The notes under the pieces are model-generated. The model was not told the origin of the DNA. It saw only the letters and a list, made by a program, of their open reading frames with translations, and searched no databases. Below, one piece after another: positions 12,539 through 22,649 of a stretch of DNA of 64,000 nucleotides (its first letter is position 1; every line of letters starts with the position of its first letter). Location of the stretch: contig CATOTI010000001.1 in NCBI GenBank assembly GCA_951813295.1, positions 372,001-436,000 on the forward strand. The letters are read 5' to 3'. Source of the DNA: an uncultured Pseudomonadales bacterium. GTDB taxonomy: Bacteria; Pseudomonadota; Gammaproteobacteria; Pseudomonadales; Azotimanducaceae. The position numbers and the translations under genes were made by a program.

Positions 12539-13708
12539 ATGAACTTGCACGAATACCAATCCAAGGCGCTTTTTGCGGAGTACGGGCTCCCCGTCTCGCG
12601 CGGGATCGCCGTCGATACCGCCGATGAGGCAGTGGCGGCCGCGGAAGAACTCGGCGGCTCGCAGTGGGTCACCAAAGTCCAGGTCCACGCCGGCGGGCGC
12701 GGCAAGGCAGGCGGGGTGAAGCTCGTCAACTCCCTCGACGATGTCCGCGCGTTCGCCGAGCAATGGGTGGGCCAACGACTCGTCACCATTCAGACGGACG
12801 AAGAAGGCGCGCCGGTCAGCAAGATCTATGTCGAAGAAGCCTCCGACATCGACCGCGAGCTCTATCTGGGACTCGTGATCGATCGCTCTTCACAGCGGGT
12901 GGTCGTCATGGCCTCGACCGAAGGTGGCGTCGAGATCGAAAAGGTCGCGGAGGAGACCCCCGACAAGATCCTACGTGTGACGATCGATCCGGTGACGGGC
13001 GCACAGAGCTACCAAGGCCGTGCACTCGCTTTCGAACTTGGCCTGTCGGGCGCGCAGATCAATCAGTTCGCCTCGCTCTTCGTCAATCTATCCAGGCTCT
13101 TCCACGAGCTCGATTGCTCGTTGGTCGAGATCAATCCGCTCATCATCACGGCCGGAGGCGACGTGCACTGCCTCGACGCGAAGGTGAACATCGACAACAA
13201 CGCGCTCTATCGGCAGCCGAAGCTGGTCGAACTGCGCGATGCATCGCAAGAAGACGAGCGCGAGTCGCAGGCCGACGAATTCGGTCTCAACTACGTCGCT
13301 CTCGATGGCTCGATCGGCTGCATGGTCAACGGCGCCGGTCTTGCCATGGGCACCATGGACCTCGTGAAGCTTCACGGCGGCAATCCGGCCAACTTCCTGG
13401 ATGTCGGCGGAAGTGCTACTCAGGAAGCGGTCGCCGAGGCGTTCAAAATCATCTTGTCCGATGCGGCGGTGAGCGCGGTTCTGATCAACATTTTCGGCGG
13501 CATCGTCTCGTGTCAGGTCATCGCCGAGGGGATCATCGCGGCGGTCAAACAGGTCGGCGTTGAAGTACCCGTCGTCGTTCGTTTCGAGGGCAACAACTCG
13601 ACGGCGGGTCTCGAGACCCTCGCGAATTCGGACGTCGACATCGTCACGGCGGAATCGTTGGTCGATGCGGCCGAAAAGGCCGTGGCGGCGGCCGGAGGTG
13701 CGGCATGA
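12539..13708 (+). CDS. sucC: Succinyl-CoA synthetase beta subunit
   Basis: Forms the nucleotide-binding ATP-grasp half of succinyl-CoA synthetase. It starts [19 protein letters not shown], typical of the family, and contains the [14 protein letters not shown] and [17 protein letters not shown] segments. 389 residues. GGGGAGGAAA lies 10 nt upstream of the start. The 111 bp separating it from lpdA contain no clear terminator. It overlaps sucD by 4 nt. Confidence 0.97.
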   Translation: MNLHEYQSKALFAEYGLPVSRGIAVDTADEAVAAAEELGGSQWVTKVQVHAGGRGKAGGVKLVNSLDDVRAFAEQWVGQRLVTIQTDEEGAPVSKIYVEEASDIDRELYLGLVIDRSSQRVVVMASTEGGVEIEKVAEETPDKILRVTIDPVTGAQSYQGRALAFELGLSGAQINQFASLFVNLSRLFHELDCSLVEINPLIITAGGDVHCLDAKVNIDNNALYRQPKLVELRDASQEDERESQADEFGLNYVALDGSIGCMVNGAGLAMGTMDLVKLHGGNPANFLDVGGSATQEAVAEAFKIILSDAAVSAVLINIFGGIVSCQVIAEGIIAAVKQVGVEVPVVVRFEGNNSTAGLETLANSDVDIVTAESLVDAAEKAVAAAGGAA

Positions 13709-14580
13709 GTATTCTCGTCGACAAAGACACCAAGGTGATTTGCCAGGGATTCACGGGGTCGCAGGGCACGCTCCACAGCGAGCAGGCGATCGCGTACGGC
13801 ACGCAGGTGGTCGGGGGTGTGACACCCGGGAAAGGTGCAACCACGCATCTTGACCGGCCGGTTTTCGACACGGTCCAGGAAGCGGTGGATGCCACAGGTG
13901 CCACGGCGACCGTCATCTACGTCCCGGCGCGTTTCGGCAAGGATTCGATCTTCGAAGCCGTCGATGCAGGAATCGAACTGATCGTCTGTATCACCGAGGG
14001 TATCCCGACGCTCGACATGCTCGCCGTCAAAGAACGACTCGATGCGCGCGGACTGCGTCTGATCGGGCCGAATTGCCCAGGCGTCATCACGCCAGGGGAG
14101 TGCAAGATCGGCATCATGCCGGGCGACATTCACCTACCAGGCAGAGTTGGCGTCGTTTCCCGCTCGGGAACGCTCACCTACGAGGCCGTGAAGCAGACGA
14201 CGGACAAGGGCTACGGCCAATCGAGCTGTGTGGGCATCGGCGGTGATCCGATCCCGGGATCGCATTTCAACGACATCCTCGGGCTCTTCGAAGCCGATCC
14301 GCAGACCGAAGCGATCGTGATGGTCGGCGAGATAGGCGGTACCGCCGAAGAGGAAGCTGCGGACTTCATCAAGGCGAACGTCACCAAACCCGTTGTCGGC
14401 TATATCGCGGGCGTGACCGCGCCGCCGGGTAAGCGCATGGGCCACGCCGGGGCGATCATCGCCGGCGGCAAAGGTACGGCGGACGAGAAGTTTGCCGCAC
14501 TCGAGTCGGCGGGCGTTCGAACGGTGAAGAGCCTCGCCCAAATCGGCGACGCGCTCGCCGAGATCACCGGCTGGGATTGA
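13705..14580 (+). CDS. sucD: Succinyl-CoA synthetase alpha subunit
   Basis: CoA-binding and phosphohistidine subunit of succinyl-CoA synthetase. CoA-binding segment [20 protein letters not shown] and the catalytic histidine in [14 protein letters not shown] are present. 291 residues, normal. Its ATG overlaps the sucC stop (ATGA), so the two subunits are translationally coupled. Last gene of the TCA block. Confidence 0.97.
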   Translation: MSILVDKDTKVICQGFTGSQGTLHSEQAIAYGTQVVGGVTPGKGATTHLDRPVFDTVQEAVDATGATATVIYVPARFGKDSIFEAVDAGIELIVCITEGIPTLDMLAVKERLDARGLRLIGPNCPGVITPGECKIGIMPGDIHLPGRVGVVSRSGTLTYEAVKQTTDKGYGQSSCVGIGGDPIPGSHFNDILGLFEADPQTEAIVMVGEIGGTAEEEAADFIKANVTKPVVGYIAGVTAPPGKRMGHAGAIIAGGKGTADEKFAALESAGVRTVKSLAQIGDALAEITGWD

Positions 14581-14588
14581 ACGCCGCG

Positions 14589-14615
14589 CCAGGCTCGCGC
14601 TGTGCGCGGGCCTGG
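14589..14615 (+). terminator. Strong hairpin after sucD, terminator-like without U-tract
   Basis: Nine bases after the sucD stop, CCAGGC (14589-14594) pairs with GCCTGG (14610-14615), and CGCGC (14596-14600) pairs with GCGCG (14604-14608) around a TGT loop, with one internal T/G mismatch. No run of T follows, so it may be an mRNA 3'-end stabiliser or a weak terminator rather than a classic intrinsic terminator. Confidence 0.45.
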
Positions 14616-14677
14616 TGAGTGACGCCCAAACCGTGCCCCGGCGTTGGGGTTCGCCAGCGCTCGTGCGAATTCGGGCG

Positions 14678-14705
14678 CTTGAAATTTGTTTGGCGGAAGC
14701 CATAT
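14678..14705 (+). promoter_or_regulatory. Sigma-32-type heat-shock promoter of htpG
   Basis: CTTGAAA at 14678-14684 matches the sigma-32 -35 element. After 13 bp, AGCCATAT (14698-14705) matches the CCATnT part of the sigma-32 -10 consensus CCCCATnT. It lies ~35 bp upstream of the htpG start, and htpG is a standard heat-shock regulon member, so both spacing and context fit. Confidence 0.62.
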
Positions 14706-14739
14706 TGCCCGCCGTAAACCAATACGCGTGAGTCGACGT

Positions 14740-16584
14740 ATGTCCGAAGCCACCGAAACCCGCGGTTTCCAGACCGAAGCCAAAAAGCTCCTGAAACTGA
14801 TGATCAACTCGCTGTACTCGAACCGCGAGATTTTCCTGCGCGAGTTGATCTCCAACGCCTCCGATGCGATCGATAAGCTCCGTTTCGAGGCACTCAACGA
14901 CACCGGACTCTTAGGATCCGATCCAAATTTCGAGATCAAGATCGAGTTCGACAAGGACACGCAGACGCTTGCGATCGTCGACAACGGAATCGGCATGTCG
15001 CGCGAAGAAGTGATCGACAACCTCGGCACGATCGCCAAGTCGGGCACGGAGGAGTTCTTCGAGCATCTGACGGGTGATCAGCAGAAGGACGCGGCCCTCA
15101 TCGGTCAGTTTGGTGTCGGGTTCTACAGCGCGTTCATCGTCGCGGATGACGTCGAAGTGCTGACGTGCCGTGCGGGATTGACCCAAGGCACGCGCTGGAC
15201 CTCGGCTGGCGAGGACGAATTCACGGTCGAAACCGTGGACGATCTTCCGCGTGGTACCCGCGTGGTGCTCTCGCTCAAGGACGACGCCGCGGAGTTTGCA
15301 GACGGATTTCGACTGCGATCGATCGTCAGGCAATACTCGGATCACATTGCCGTTCCGGTCGTGATGGACAAGGAAGGCGACGAGGAAGGCACCGAGACGG
15401 TCAACGAAGCGAAGGCACTCTGGACCCGCTCGCGCTCGGACGTCGGCGAGGACGAGTACAAGGAGTTCTACAAGCACGTCTCGCACGATTTCGACGAACC
15501 GCTGACGTGGAGTCACAACCGTGTCGAGGGCAAGCTCGAATACACGAGCCTTCTGTACATCCCGAAGCGTGCTCCGTTCGACCTGTGGAACCGGGACGTG
15601 CCGCGCGGCCTCAAGCTCTACGTCCAACGCGTCTTCATCATGGACGACGCGGATCAGTTTCTGCCGCTCTACCTGAGATTCGTCCGGGGCGTCGTCGACT
15701 CGAACGATCTACCGCTCAACGTTTCACGCGAGATCCTCCAGCAGGATGAATCCACCCGATCGATCAAGAATGCGCTGACAAAACGCGTGCTCGACACGCT
15801 CGCCAAGCTCGACGCCGACGACTACGGTGCCTTCTGGGACGAGTTCGGCCAGGTGCTGAAGGAAGGTGTCGGCGAAGACTTCGGCAATCAGGAACCGCTC
15901 CTGAAACTCATGCGGTTCGCATCAACCGCCGATCCCCTCGATCAGCAAAGAACGTCGCTCGCGAGCTACGTGGAACGCATGCAGGAGGGGCAGGACAAGA
16001 TTTACTACATCATCGGCGAATCGCTCAGCGCCGTCCGACAGAGCCCGCATCTCGAAGTTTTCAAGAAGCGAGGGATCGAGGTGCTGCTGCTCGTCGACCG
16101 GATCGATGAATGGTTCATGTCGTTCGCGAACGAGTTCGACAGCAAGTCGTTTCAAGACGCATCGCGCGGTGAACTCAACCTCGAAGACGACGAACCGGAA
16201 AACGAGGCCGACGAGTCGGTCGATGAGCCGCTGCTCGAGCGCATACAAGGCGCGCTCGGTGAACGCGTGGCGTCCGTGCGGCGTTCGAAGCGTCTGACTG
16301 ATTCGCCCGCATGTCTGGTGTTGAACGAAGAAGATATGGGCGCACAGATGCGGCGCATCCTGGAGGCGACCGGTCAGGAAGTTCCAGAGACGAAACCGCA
16401 TCTGGAGGTCAACGCCGATCATCCCTTGATTCGCCACCTCGACACCGAACCCGACGAGGATCGATTCAACGATCTGGCGTGTGTGGTCTTCGATCAGGCG
16501 AATCTCGCCGAGGGCAACACGATCACCTCGCCGGGTGAGTACGTGCAACGGGTGAACCGGATTCTGGTCGAATTGCTCCACTAA
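14740..16584 (+). CDS. htpG: Molecular chaperone HtpG (Hsp90)
   Basis: ATP-dependent cytoplasmic Hsp90 chaperone. The GHKL ATPase domain has [26 protein letters not shown] and [12 protein letters not shown]; the middle domain has [11 protein letters not shown] and NVSREILQQ. With the ATG at 14740 ([10 protein letters not shown]) the protein is 614 residues, close to the usual size. An in-frame GTG or TTG further upstream would add non-homologous residues and overlap the heat-shock promoter. Confidence 0.97.
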   Translation: MSEATETRGFQTEAKKLLKLMINSLYSNREIFLRELISNASDAIDKLRFEALNDTGLLGSDPNFEIKIEFDKDTQTLAIVDNGIGMSREEVIDNLGTIAKSGTEEFFEHLTGDQQKDAALIGQFGVGFYSAFIVADDVEVLTCRAGLTQGTRWTSAGEDEFTVETVDDLPRGTRVVLSLKDDAAEFADGFRLRSIVRQYSDHIAVPVVMDKEGDEEGTETVNEAKALWTRSRSDVGEDEYKEFYKHVSHDFDEPLTWSHNRVEGKLEYTSLLYIPKRAPFDLWNRDVPRGLKLYVQRVFIMDDADQFLPLYLRFVRGVVDSNDLPLNVSREILQQDESTRSIKNALTKRVLDTLAKLDADDYGAFWDEFGQVLKEGVGEDFGNQEPLLKLMRFASTADPLDQQRTSLASYVERMQEGQDKIYYIIGESLSAVRQSPHLEVFKKRGIEVLLLVDRIDEWFMSFANEFDSKSFQDASRGELNLEDDEPENEADESVDEPLLERIQGALGERVASVRRSKRLTDSPACLVLNEEDMGAQMRRILEATGQEVPETKPHLEVNADHPLIRHLDTEPDEDRFNDLACVVFDQANLAEGNTITSPGEYVQRVNRILVELLH

Positions 16585-16728
16585 CAATCTCGACGGCTCA
16601 CTTCGCTACACTAGGGCGAGAAACGTCGCGGTCGTTGGAGCGGATAACTGCGCGACAGCGGATACCGCTCGCCGCGACGCATTCGGATTTGGACGGAACC
16701 GGTTGATTACCGAGGTGTCGGTGAAGTC

Positions 16729-17646
16729 ATGAAACGAATCATGAAGCTCTCGGATCGCCCCATTGGCCCGTTTCTGACGCTGGCGATCGGCGTACTCGCG
16801 ATCGCGGAGGGCGCATTCGCCGACATCGACATCGAGCCGTTCCCCGGATCGACGGTCGAGCGGACTGAAACCCGCGCCGCGCAACGCGCACACCAGTTCA
16901 TCACGGGCCCCGTCGACAAGATCCGCCGCGACGTTCGGATCGAAAAGAGCGTCCGGGTCGCCGGCGATCTTGAACGGCGCACGTACCGCATCCCGAGCTA
17001 TGAGCGGCCCGACGAAATCTTCGCCTACTACCAGAGTGCGGTGATGGAACGCGGCGGCGACATCATTTTCGATTGTCGCGGTGCCGATTGCGGCCGAAGC
17101 ACGGTCTGGGCGAACGATGTTTTCCGCGTAGCCGTGCTCGCCGCGCCGGTCAACGCGCAGCACTATTTCGCCGCACAGATCCCCGGCGATCGCTCTCAAC
17201 TGATCGCCGTCTATGTCGTCCAGCGGGGTAACAAGCGGATTTATGGCCACGTTGAAGTGCTGACGACGGATGGCGCGGTCGAGTTCGACGTAAACCGGGA
17301 TCTGTCCGGCCTGCTCGCGCGGCGAGGGTGGACGATCATCGAAGGCATCACGCCGGATCGACGAAGCGGCAATCTGGACGACGGAGCACTCGCTGAACTC
17401 GATCGCGTTGGCGAAGCGCTGCGATCGTTTGCGCGTGAAGACCTGGTCGTCGTTTGCCACCTGGGCGGATCGCCGGATGTCGAAGCGCTCATCGAGCGCT
17501 CGAACCGCTGCGCCGCGGCGGCCGCGGAACGGCTGACGGCGGCTGGACTCAAGGCGGAACCGTTCGGCGCGGGCCCGTTGATGCCGCGCCAGGACGTGCC
17601 GAACGAGCGGGTCGAGATCGTGCGGCCCTATCGCGATCGACCGTAA
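16729..17646 (+). CDS. DUF4892 family exported protein
   Basis: 305-residue protein of unknown function with an N-terminal signal peptide (hydrophobic FLTLAIGVLAIAEGAFA, residues ~15-31). The body resembles DUF4892 proteins of marine gammaproteobacteria: an N-terminal region with PFPGSTVERTE, a central DIIFDCRGADCGRSTVWAND segment with two cysteines, and a C-terminal part with an OmpA-like feel (DVEALIERSNRCAAAAAERL). Probably periplasmic. Its 3' end overlaps the inferred start of prmB. Confidence 0.7.
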   Translation: MKRIMKLSDRPIGPFLTLAIGVLAIAEGAFADIDIEPFPGSTVERTETRAAQRAHQFITGPVDKIRRDVRIEKSVRVAGDLERRTYRIPSYERPDEIFAYYQSAVMERGGDIIFDCRGADCGRSTVWANDVFRVAVLAAPVNAQHYFAAQIPGDRSQLIAVYVVQRGNKRIYGHVEVLTTDGAVEFDVNRDLSGLLARRGWTIIEGITPDRRSGNLDDGALAELDRVGEALRSFAREDLVVVCHLGGSPDVEALIERSNRCAAAAAERLTAAGLKAEPFGAGPLMPRQDVPNERVEIVRPYRDRP

Positions 17647-18469
17647 CGCGACCGCGCGGCAGAGCGCGATCGACGCCTGTCGCGCCCGACTCGAGAAAGC
17701 GGACCTCCATTTCGGCCACGGTTATCTCGATGCCGAAGCGGAGGCTGTGGCACTCGTCGATGCGGCGTCGACGACGGACGATCCCGAACGAACCCTCGCT
17801 GCCTGGCTCGAACGGCGCATCGCCGACCGCGAGCCGCTCGCTTATATCCTCGGCAAGTGTTTGTACTGGGGGCTCGAACTCGACGTCGACCTCGGGGTCA
17901 TGGTCCCGCGCTCGCCGATCGGCGGCATGATCGTGGAAGGGCTCGTGCCCTGGATTCGTCGGACACCGGAACACGTTCTCGACCTCTGTTGCGGCGTCGG
18001 CTGCCTCGGAGCGCTCGCGGCGCGCGTATTCCCCGACGTGCAGGTCGATCTGGTCGACATCGATCCCCGGGCCATCGAACTCGCCCGGCGAAACACGGCC
18101 GCGTTTGCCGATCGTGTGCAGGTATTCGAGGGCGATCTCTTCGAGCCCGTGGGAACGACCCGTTACGACCTCATCGTCTGCAACCCGCCCTACGTCGCCG
18201 CGGACGAATACGCTTCGATTCCACCGGAATACGCGCACGAACCGCGGCGGGGTTTGGAAAGCGGATCGGACGGCCTGGATCTATGGCGACGGATCCTGGC
18301 GACGATCGACGATCATCTGATGCCGGGAGGGTTGCTCGTGGGTGAAGTCGGCAACGGCGCGGCTGCGTTCGATCGCAGTTTTCCGGCGCGCCAGCCGATC
18401 TGGGTAGAACTCGCCTGGGCCGAGCCGCAAGCGGACGGTACCTTCGGTGTCTTCGTCTCGGGCGGATAA
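17636..18469 (+). CDS. prmB: 50S ribosomal protein L3 glutamine methyltransferase
   Basis: SAM-dependent N5-glutamine methyltransferase acting on L3. It shows the SAM motif VLDLCCGVGCLGALAA, the acidic LVDIDPRAIELARRN and the catalytic NPPY (IVCNPPYV). Next to aroC, as in pseudomonads. The conserved N-terminal segment ADLHFGHGYLDAEAEA lies upstream of the first canonical start (GTG 17747). The open frame extends back to a stop at 17579 with no ATG, GTG or TTG. Comparison of N-terminal length with the family points to ATC at 17636 (277 residues). If GTG 17747 is used, the protein is 240 residues and lacks part of the N-terminal domain. Confidence 0.82.
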   Translation: MDRNATARQSAIDACRARLEKADLHFGHGYLDAEAEAVALVDAASTTDDPERTLAAWLERRIADREPLAYILGKCLYWGLELDVDLGVMVPRSPIGGMIVEGLVPWIRRTPEHVLDLCCGVGCLGALAARVFPDVQVDLVDIDPRAIELARRNTAAFADRVQVFEGDLFEPVGTTRYDLIVCNPPYVAADEYASIPPEYAHEPRRGLESGSDGLDLWRRILATIDDHLMPGGLLVGEVGNGAAAFDRSFPARQPIWVELAWAEPQADGTFGVFVSGG

Positions 18470-18531
18470 GGGCGGAATCCTCAAGTAAACTCGCGCGCCG
18501 GTACGCACACTGCACAACGGATGGTTAGCCC

Positions 18532-19611
18532 ATGGCGGGTAACTCGATTGGTCAGGCCTTCCGGCTGACGACCTTTGGCGAAAGCCACGGACCGGCGCTT
18601 GGCGCCGTCGTCGACGGCTGCCCGCCGGGACTGTCGCTCGATGAGGCCGACCTACAGGGGGATCTGGATCGCCGTCGCCCCGGTCAGTCGAAGTACACGA
18701 CGCAGCGGCGCGAACCCGACCAGGTAAAGATCCTCTCGGGCGTCTTCGAAGGGGTCACGACCGGTACGTCGATCGGCCTCGTGATCGAAAACGTCGATCA
18801 ACGTTCACGCGACTACGGCAAGATCAAGGATCAGTTCCGCCCGGCACACGCCGACTTCACGTATCTGACGAAGTACGGTGTGCGCGACTACCGCGGTGGC
18901 GGTCGAGCGAGTGCACGTGAGACCGCCATGCGTGTCGCGGCGGGCGCGATCGCGAAGAAGTACCTCTCGACAGTCGCCGGAACGCGGGTCCGCGGTTACC
19001 TCTCACAGATTGGCGAACGAACACTCGACCTGAACGACTGGACGGCCGTTGATACGAACCCGTTCTTCTGCGCCGATCCGCAATCGGTCGACGCGATCGC
19101 GGCCGATATTGATGCCCTGCGGCGTGCGGGTGACTCCGTCGGCGCCAGAGTCACGGTAGTGGCCGACGCGATGCCGGTCGGCCTCGGTGAACCGGTGTTC
19201 GGCAAGCTCGACGCGGATCTCGCCGGTGCGCTCATGGGCATCAACGCGGTCAAAGGTGTCGAGATCGGCTCTGGTTTCCGCTCCGTCACCCAGCGTGGCA
19301 GTGAGCATCGTGATGAACGCGACGGCAGCGGTTTTCTCAAGAACGACGCCGGCGGCGTGCTCGGCGGCATCTCATCGGGTCAGGATCTCATTGCGCATAT
19401 TGCGCTGAAGCCGACCTCGAGCATCACGATCCCGGGTCGCAGCCTCGACACGGACGGCAACGAAGTCGAAGTCGTCACGACTGGCCGACATGACCCCTGT
19501 GTCGGCATTCGCGCCGTTCCCATCGCCGAGGCGATGGTAGCGCTCGTCCTGATGGATCACTTCCTGCGCGATCGCGGACAGAACGACGGTGTCACGCGGC
19601 CGACGGACTGA
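18532..19611 (+). CDS. aroC: Chorismate synthase
   Basis: Converts 5-enolpyruvylshikimate-3-phosphate to chorismate with reduced FMN, the last common step of aromatic biosynthesis. Signature segments [55 protein letters not shown] and [14 protein letters not shown] are present. 359 residues, normal length. It follows prmB by 62 bp and converges on the LysR gene. Confidence 0.97.
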   Translation: MAGNSIGQAFRLTTFGESHGPALGAVVDGCPPGLSLDEADLQGDLDRRRPGQSKYTTQRREPDQVKILSGVFEGVTTGTSIGLVIENVDQRSRDYGKIKDQFRPAHADFTYLTKYGVRDYRGGGRASARETAMRVAAGAIAKKYLSTVAGTRVRGYLSQIGERTLDLNDWTAVDTNPFFCADPQSVDAIAADIDALRRAGDSVGARVTVVADAMPVGLGEPVFGKLDADLAGALMGINAVKGVEIGSGFRSVTQRGSEHRDERDGSGFLKNDAGGVLGGISSGQDLIAHIALKPTSSITIPGRSLDTDGNEVEVVTTGRHDPCVGIRAVPIAEAMVALVLMDHFLRDRGQNDGVTRPTD

Positions 19612-19623
19612 CCTCGGGCGGCG

Positions 19624-20502
19624 CTAGTCGCCGTGCTCGCCAAGCGTCGCGAGAAACGCGGAGGCGGCGTTACTGAGCGAGCGATGTGGATGGGTTATCG
19701 AGCCGAGTTCGCGTGACATGGGCGCGGTCGCGACGGCGAGTTCGCGGATCTCGTCGGTCAGGAGCGTCCGTGGCAGCACGCTCCAGCCGAGCCCGATCCC
19801 GACGAGCATGCCGATCGTTTCGAGGTAGTTCGTCGACATCTCGGGTTTGAGATCGAATCCTTCGGAGCGAAATCGATCTCGCACGATGCGCCCTGTATAG
19901 GTTTCCAATCCCGGCAGGATGCTCGGCCGCTCGGCGAGTTGAGCGAGCGTCAGCGGTTCCCGCGCTTTGACGTCACGTTCCGTGACGAAGACGAGCGGGT
20001 CCTGCCAGAGCGTGCGGCGGACGAGGACGTGATCGGTATCGATGTCGCCGCGCGGATCGAGCGTCACGACGGCGAGTTCGGAACGCCCCTCGGTGACGAG
20101 CGCGTGGGCAGCTTCGGAATCTTCGAAACGAATGTCGAGGCGCACATCAGGATAGCGACGCGCGTACTCTCTCAAAACCGGCGCGAGGCGGTGCAAGCCC
20201 ACGTGATGGCTGGTGGCGAGCTTCAGGACACCGGCGATCTCGCCTTGTGTATTGCGTACCAGGCGTTCGGCATCGTCGCGCTGGCTGAGGAGTTCCTTCG
20301 CCCGCGGTAGCAGGAGTTCGCCGGCGTTCGTCAGGTGCGCTCGTCGCCCGATCCGATCGAAGAGGGGGACGCCGAGACGTTCCTCGAGGTTGCGAATACG
20401 TTTCGTGACCGCGGGCTGCGTGACGTGCAAAGCCGCCGCCGCTTGCGAAAAGGAGGCGCCGTCGGCGACGAGGACAAACGCTTGTAAATCATTCCAGTCC
20501 AT
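19624..20502 (-). CDS. LysR-type transcriptional regulator divergent from leuC
   Basis: N-terminal winged helix-turn-helix (FVLVADGASFSQAAAALHVT, TKRIRNLEERLG) followed by a periplasmic-binding-fold effector domain. The ATG at 20502 gives MDWNDLQAFVLVAD, the usual start of such regulators; an upstream ATG at 20526 adds eight hydrophobic residues and is less likely. Neither start has a Shine-Dalgarno sequence. It is transcribed divergently from leuC across an AT-rich 87 bp region. By position it may regulate leuCDB, but the effector cannot be read from sequence. Confidence 0.88.
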   Translation of the reverse strand: MDWNDLQAFVLVADGASFSQAAAALHVTQPAVTKRIRNLEERLGVPLFDRIGRRAHLTNAGELLLPRAKELLSQRDDAERLVRNTQGEIAGVLKLATSHHVGLHRLAPVLREYARRYPDVRLDIRFEDSEAAHALVTEGRSELAVVTLDPRGDIDTDHVLVRRTLWQDPLVFVTERDVKAREPLTLAQLAERPSILPGLETYTGRIVRDRFRSEGFDLKPEMSTNYLETIGMLVGIGLGWSVLPRTLLTDEIRELAVATAPMSRELGSITHPHRSLSNAASAFLATLGEHGD

Positions 20503-20509
20503 TATGGAG

Positions 20510-20515
20510 ATTATA
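20510..20515 (-). promoter_or_regulatory. Consensus -10 box for the LysR gene, placed for a leaderless transcript
   Basis: The minus strand reads TATAAT at plus positions 20510-20515, a perfect -10 hexamer. Its 3' end is 7 nt from the LysR ATG at 20502, so a normally spaced transcription start would fall at or next to the A of the ATG. No convincing -35 is present, which suggests activator dependence or weak transcription. Confidence 0.4.
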
Positions 20516-20536
20516 AAAATGATCAATTGGTTTTAT
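20513..20536. promoter_or_regulatory. Inverted repeat, probable LysR-family operator
   Basis: ATAAAA (20513-20518) and TTTTAT (20531-20536) form a perfect inverted repeat separated by 12 bp, inside an AT-rich island of an otherwise GC-rich region. One arm touches the -10 box of the LysR gene, the other overlaps the -35/spacer of the leuC promoter. This placement suits a LysR protein that represses itself and activates the divergent gene. Confidence 0.45.
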
Positions 20537-20556
20537 CGATTGTACGATCCTATGAT
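20527..20556 (+). promoter_or_regulatory. Sigma-70 promoter of leuC
   Basis: TTGGTT (20527-20532) and TATGAT (20551-20556) are separated by 18 bp. The expected transcript starts near 20563, about 27 nt before the leuC ATG at 20590. The -35 overlaps the inverted repeat described at 20513-20536. Confidence 0.5.
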
Positions 20557-20589
20557 GCGCGCCCTGTAGCTCCGAAGGCGGAAAAGTGA

Positions 20590-22005
20590 ATGGCTCCTCA
20601 GACGCTCTACGACAAAATCTGGGATGCCCATCTGGTCGCTGAACGCGATGATGGGATGTCGATTCTCTATATCGATCAGCATCTGCTGCACGAAGTCACT
20701 TCGCCGCAGGCCTTTGAAGGACTGCGCCTCACCAACCGCACGCCTTGGCGCGTCGGCGCGAATCTCGCGACGCCGGATCACAACGTGCCGACGACCAATC
20801 GTGCGGCCGGGATCGGCGGCATCGATGACGAGATCGCCCGAATCCAGGTGATCACGCTCGATGAGAACTGCAAACGCTACGGCATCGAGCAGTTCGAGAT
20901 GACGGACATTCGCCAGGGCATCGTGCACGTAGTCGGCCCCGAGCAGGGCGCGACCCTGCCGGGAATGACGATCGTTTGTGGCGATTCCCACACGTCGACC
21001 CACGGTGCCTTCGCGGCCCTGGCACAAGGGATCGGCACCTCGGACGTCGAACATGTGCTCGCGACCCAATGCCTCGTTCAACAGAAGAGCAAGAACATGC
21101 GCATCGAGGTCACGGGCCAACTCGGCGCGGGCCTGACCTCGAAGGACCTCATTCTCGCGATCATCCGCGCCATCGGCACAGCCGGCGCCACGGGTCATAC
21201 GATCGAGTACGCGGGTGATGCGGTGCGTGCGTTGTCGATGGAAGCGCGGATGACGCTCTGCAACATGTCGATCGAAGCGGGCGCGCGAGCCGGTCTCGTA
21301 GCGGTCGATGACACGACGATCGACTATGTTCGTGGTCGACCGTTTACGCCCGTCGGCGATGAGTGGGTCCAGGCGGAAGCGCTCTGGCGGGGCTTCGTCT
21401 CCGACCCGGATGCTGTGTTCGATCGTGAGATGACGTTGGATGCGGCAAGCCTCGTTCCGCAGGTGAGTTGGGGCACATCACCCGAACTCGTCGTCGGCGT
21501 GAACGAGCCGATTCCCAGTCCCGATGATTTCGACGAACCGGGGAAAAAAGAACTCTGCTCGCGGGCACTCGACTACATGGATCTGAAGCCGGGCCAGACG
21601 ATGTCCGAGCTGACGCCCGACCGGGTTTTCATCGGCAGCTGCACTAACGGACGCATCGAGGACATCCGCGCGGCGGCGGCCGTCGCGCAAGGGCGTCACG
21701 TGCATCCTTCGATTACCCAGGCACTCGTCGTGCCGGGCTCGGGGTTGGTCAAAGCGCAGGCCGAAGAGGAAGGCCTCGATAAAGTCCTGACGGCGGCCGG
21801 GTTCGAATGGCGTGATCCGGGATGTTCGATGTGCCTCGCGATGAATTCCGACCGACTTTTCCCGCAAGAGCGCTCGGCCGCGACGTCGAACCGCAACTTC
21901 GAAGGGCGCCAAGGGCATCTGGGGCGTACCCACCTTGTGAGTCCGGCGATGGCGGCCGCGGCCGCTGTCAGTGGTCATTTCATCGATGTGAGGGAGCTCG
22001 ACTGA
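20590..22005 (+). CDS. leuC: 3-isopropylmalate dehydratase large subunit
   Basis: Aconitase-family enzyme of leucine biosynthesis, isomerising 2- to 3-isopropylmalate with LeuD. The [4Fe-4S] ligands are in [14 protein letters not shown] and in [11 protein letters not shown]. It begins [16 protein letters not shown], as in the family. 471 residues. The stop overlaps the leuD start by one base (TGATG). Confidence 0.97.
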   Translation: MAPQTLYDKIWDAHLVAERDDGMSILYIDQHLLHEVTSPQAFEGLRLTNRTPWRVGANLATPDHNVPTTNRAAGIGGIDDEIARIQVITLDENCKRYGIEQFEMTDIRQGIVHVVGPEQGATLPGMTIVCGDSHTSTHGAFAALAQGIGTSDVEHVLATQCLVQQKSKNMRIEVTGQLGAGLTSKDLILAIIRAIGTAGATGHTIEYAGDAVRALSMEARMTLCNMSIEAGARAGLVAVDDTTIDYVRGRPFTPVGDEWVQAEALWRGFVSDPDAVFDREMTLDAASLVPQVSWGTSPELVVGVNEPIPSPDDFDEPGKKELCSRALDYMDLKPGQTMSELTPDRVFIGSCTNGRIEDIRAAAAVAQGRHVHPSITQALVVPGSGLVKAQAEEEGLDKVLTAAGFEWRDPGCSMCLAMNSDRLFPQERSAATSNRNFEGRQGHLGRTHLVSPAMAAAAAVSGHFIDVRELD

Positions 22006-22649
22006 TGGATGCCTTTTCCACCCACCATGGCCTCGTCGCGCCGATGAATCGCGCGAACGTCGACACAGATCAGATCATCCCCAAGCAGTTCCTGAAGTCG
22101 ATCCGACGCACGGGTTTCGGCGACAACCTCTTTGATGCTTGGCGCTACCACGACGAGGGTGATCTCTCGAAGACGGCCAACGAGCGCGAAATCAACCACG
22201 ACTTCATCCTGAACCAGGCGCGCTATCAGAGCGCGAGTGTGCTCGTCGCCGGAGACAATTTCGGCTGCGGTTCGAGCCGTGAGCACGCCGTCTGGGCGAT
22301 TCAGGAGTTCGGCTTCCGCTGTGTCATCGCGCCGACTTTCGCCGACATCTTCTTCAACAACTCATTGAAGAATGGCCTGCTCCTGATCCGTCTCGACGAG
22401 GCGGTTGTGAAGGGACTGATGGAGACGATCGAGTCGACGCCCGGGCTGCACCTGACGGTCGATCTCGAGAACCAGACGATCACGGGCGATGGTGTATCGC
22501 TCGCGTTCGACATCGAAGCCGATCGTAAGAAGCTCCTGCTCGAAGGTCTCGATGACATCGGCCTTACGCTCTCTTATGCCGACGAGATCCGCGCGTTCGA
22601 AGCACGCCATCAGAAAGCGATGCCGTGGGTGTTCGGAGGGTCGCGGTGA
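22005..22649 (+). CDS. leuD: 3-isopropylmalate dehydratase small subunit
   Basis: Small swivelling domain partner of LeuC. Typical sequences are [14 protein letters not shown] near the N-terminus and the [16 protein letters not shown] substrate loop. The ATG at 22005 gives [13 protein letters not shown] and 214 residues, the family size; the same frame is open further upstream, but that part is leuC shadow. Overlaps both neighbours by a few bases. Confidence 0.97.
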   Translation: MDAFSTHHGLVAPMNRANVDTDQIIPKQFLKSIRRTGFGDNLFDAWRYHDEGDLSKTANEREINHDFILNQARYQSASVLVAGDNFGCGSSREHAVWAIQEFGFRCVIAPTFADIFFNNSLKNGLLLIRLDEAVVKGLMETIESTPGLHLTVDLENQTITGDGVSLAFDIEADRKKLLLEGLDDIGLTLSYADEIRAFEARHQKAMPWVFGGSR

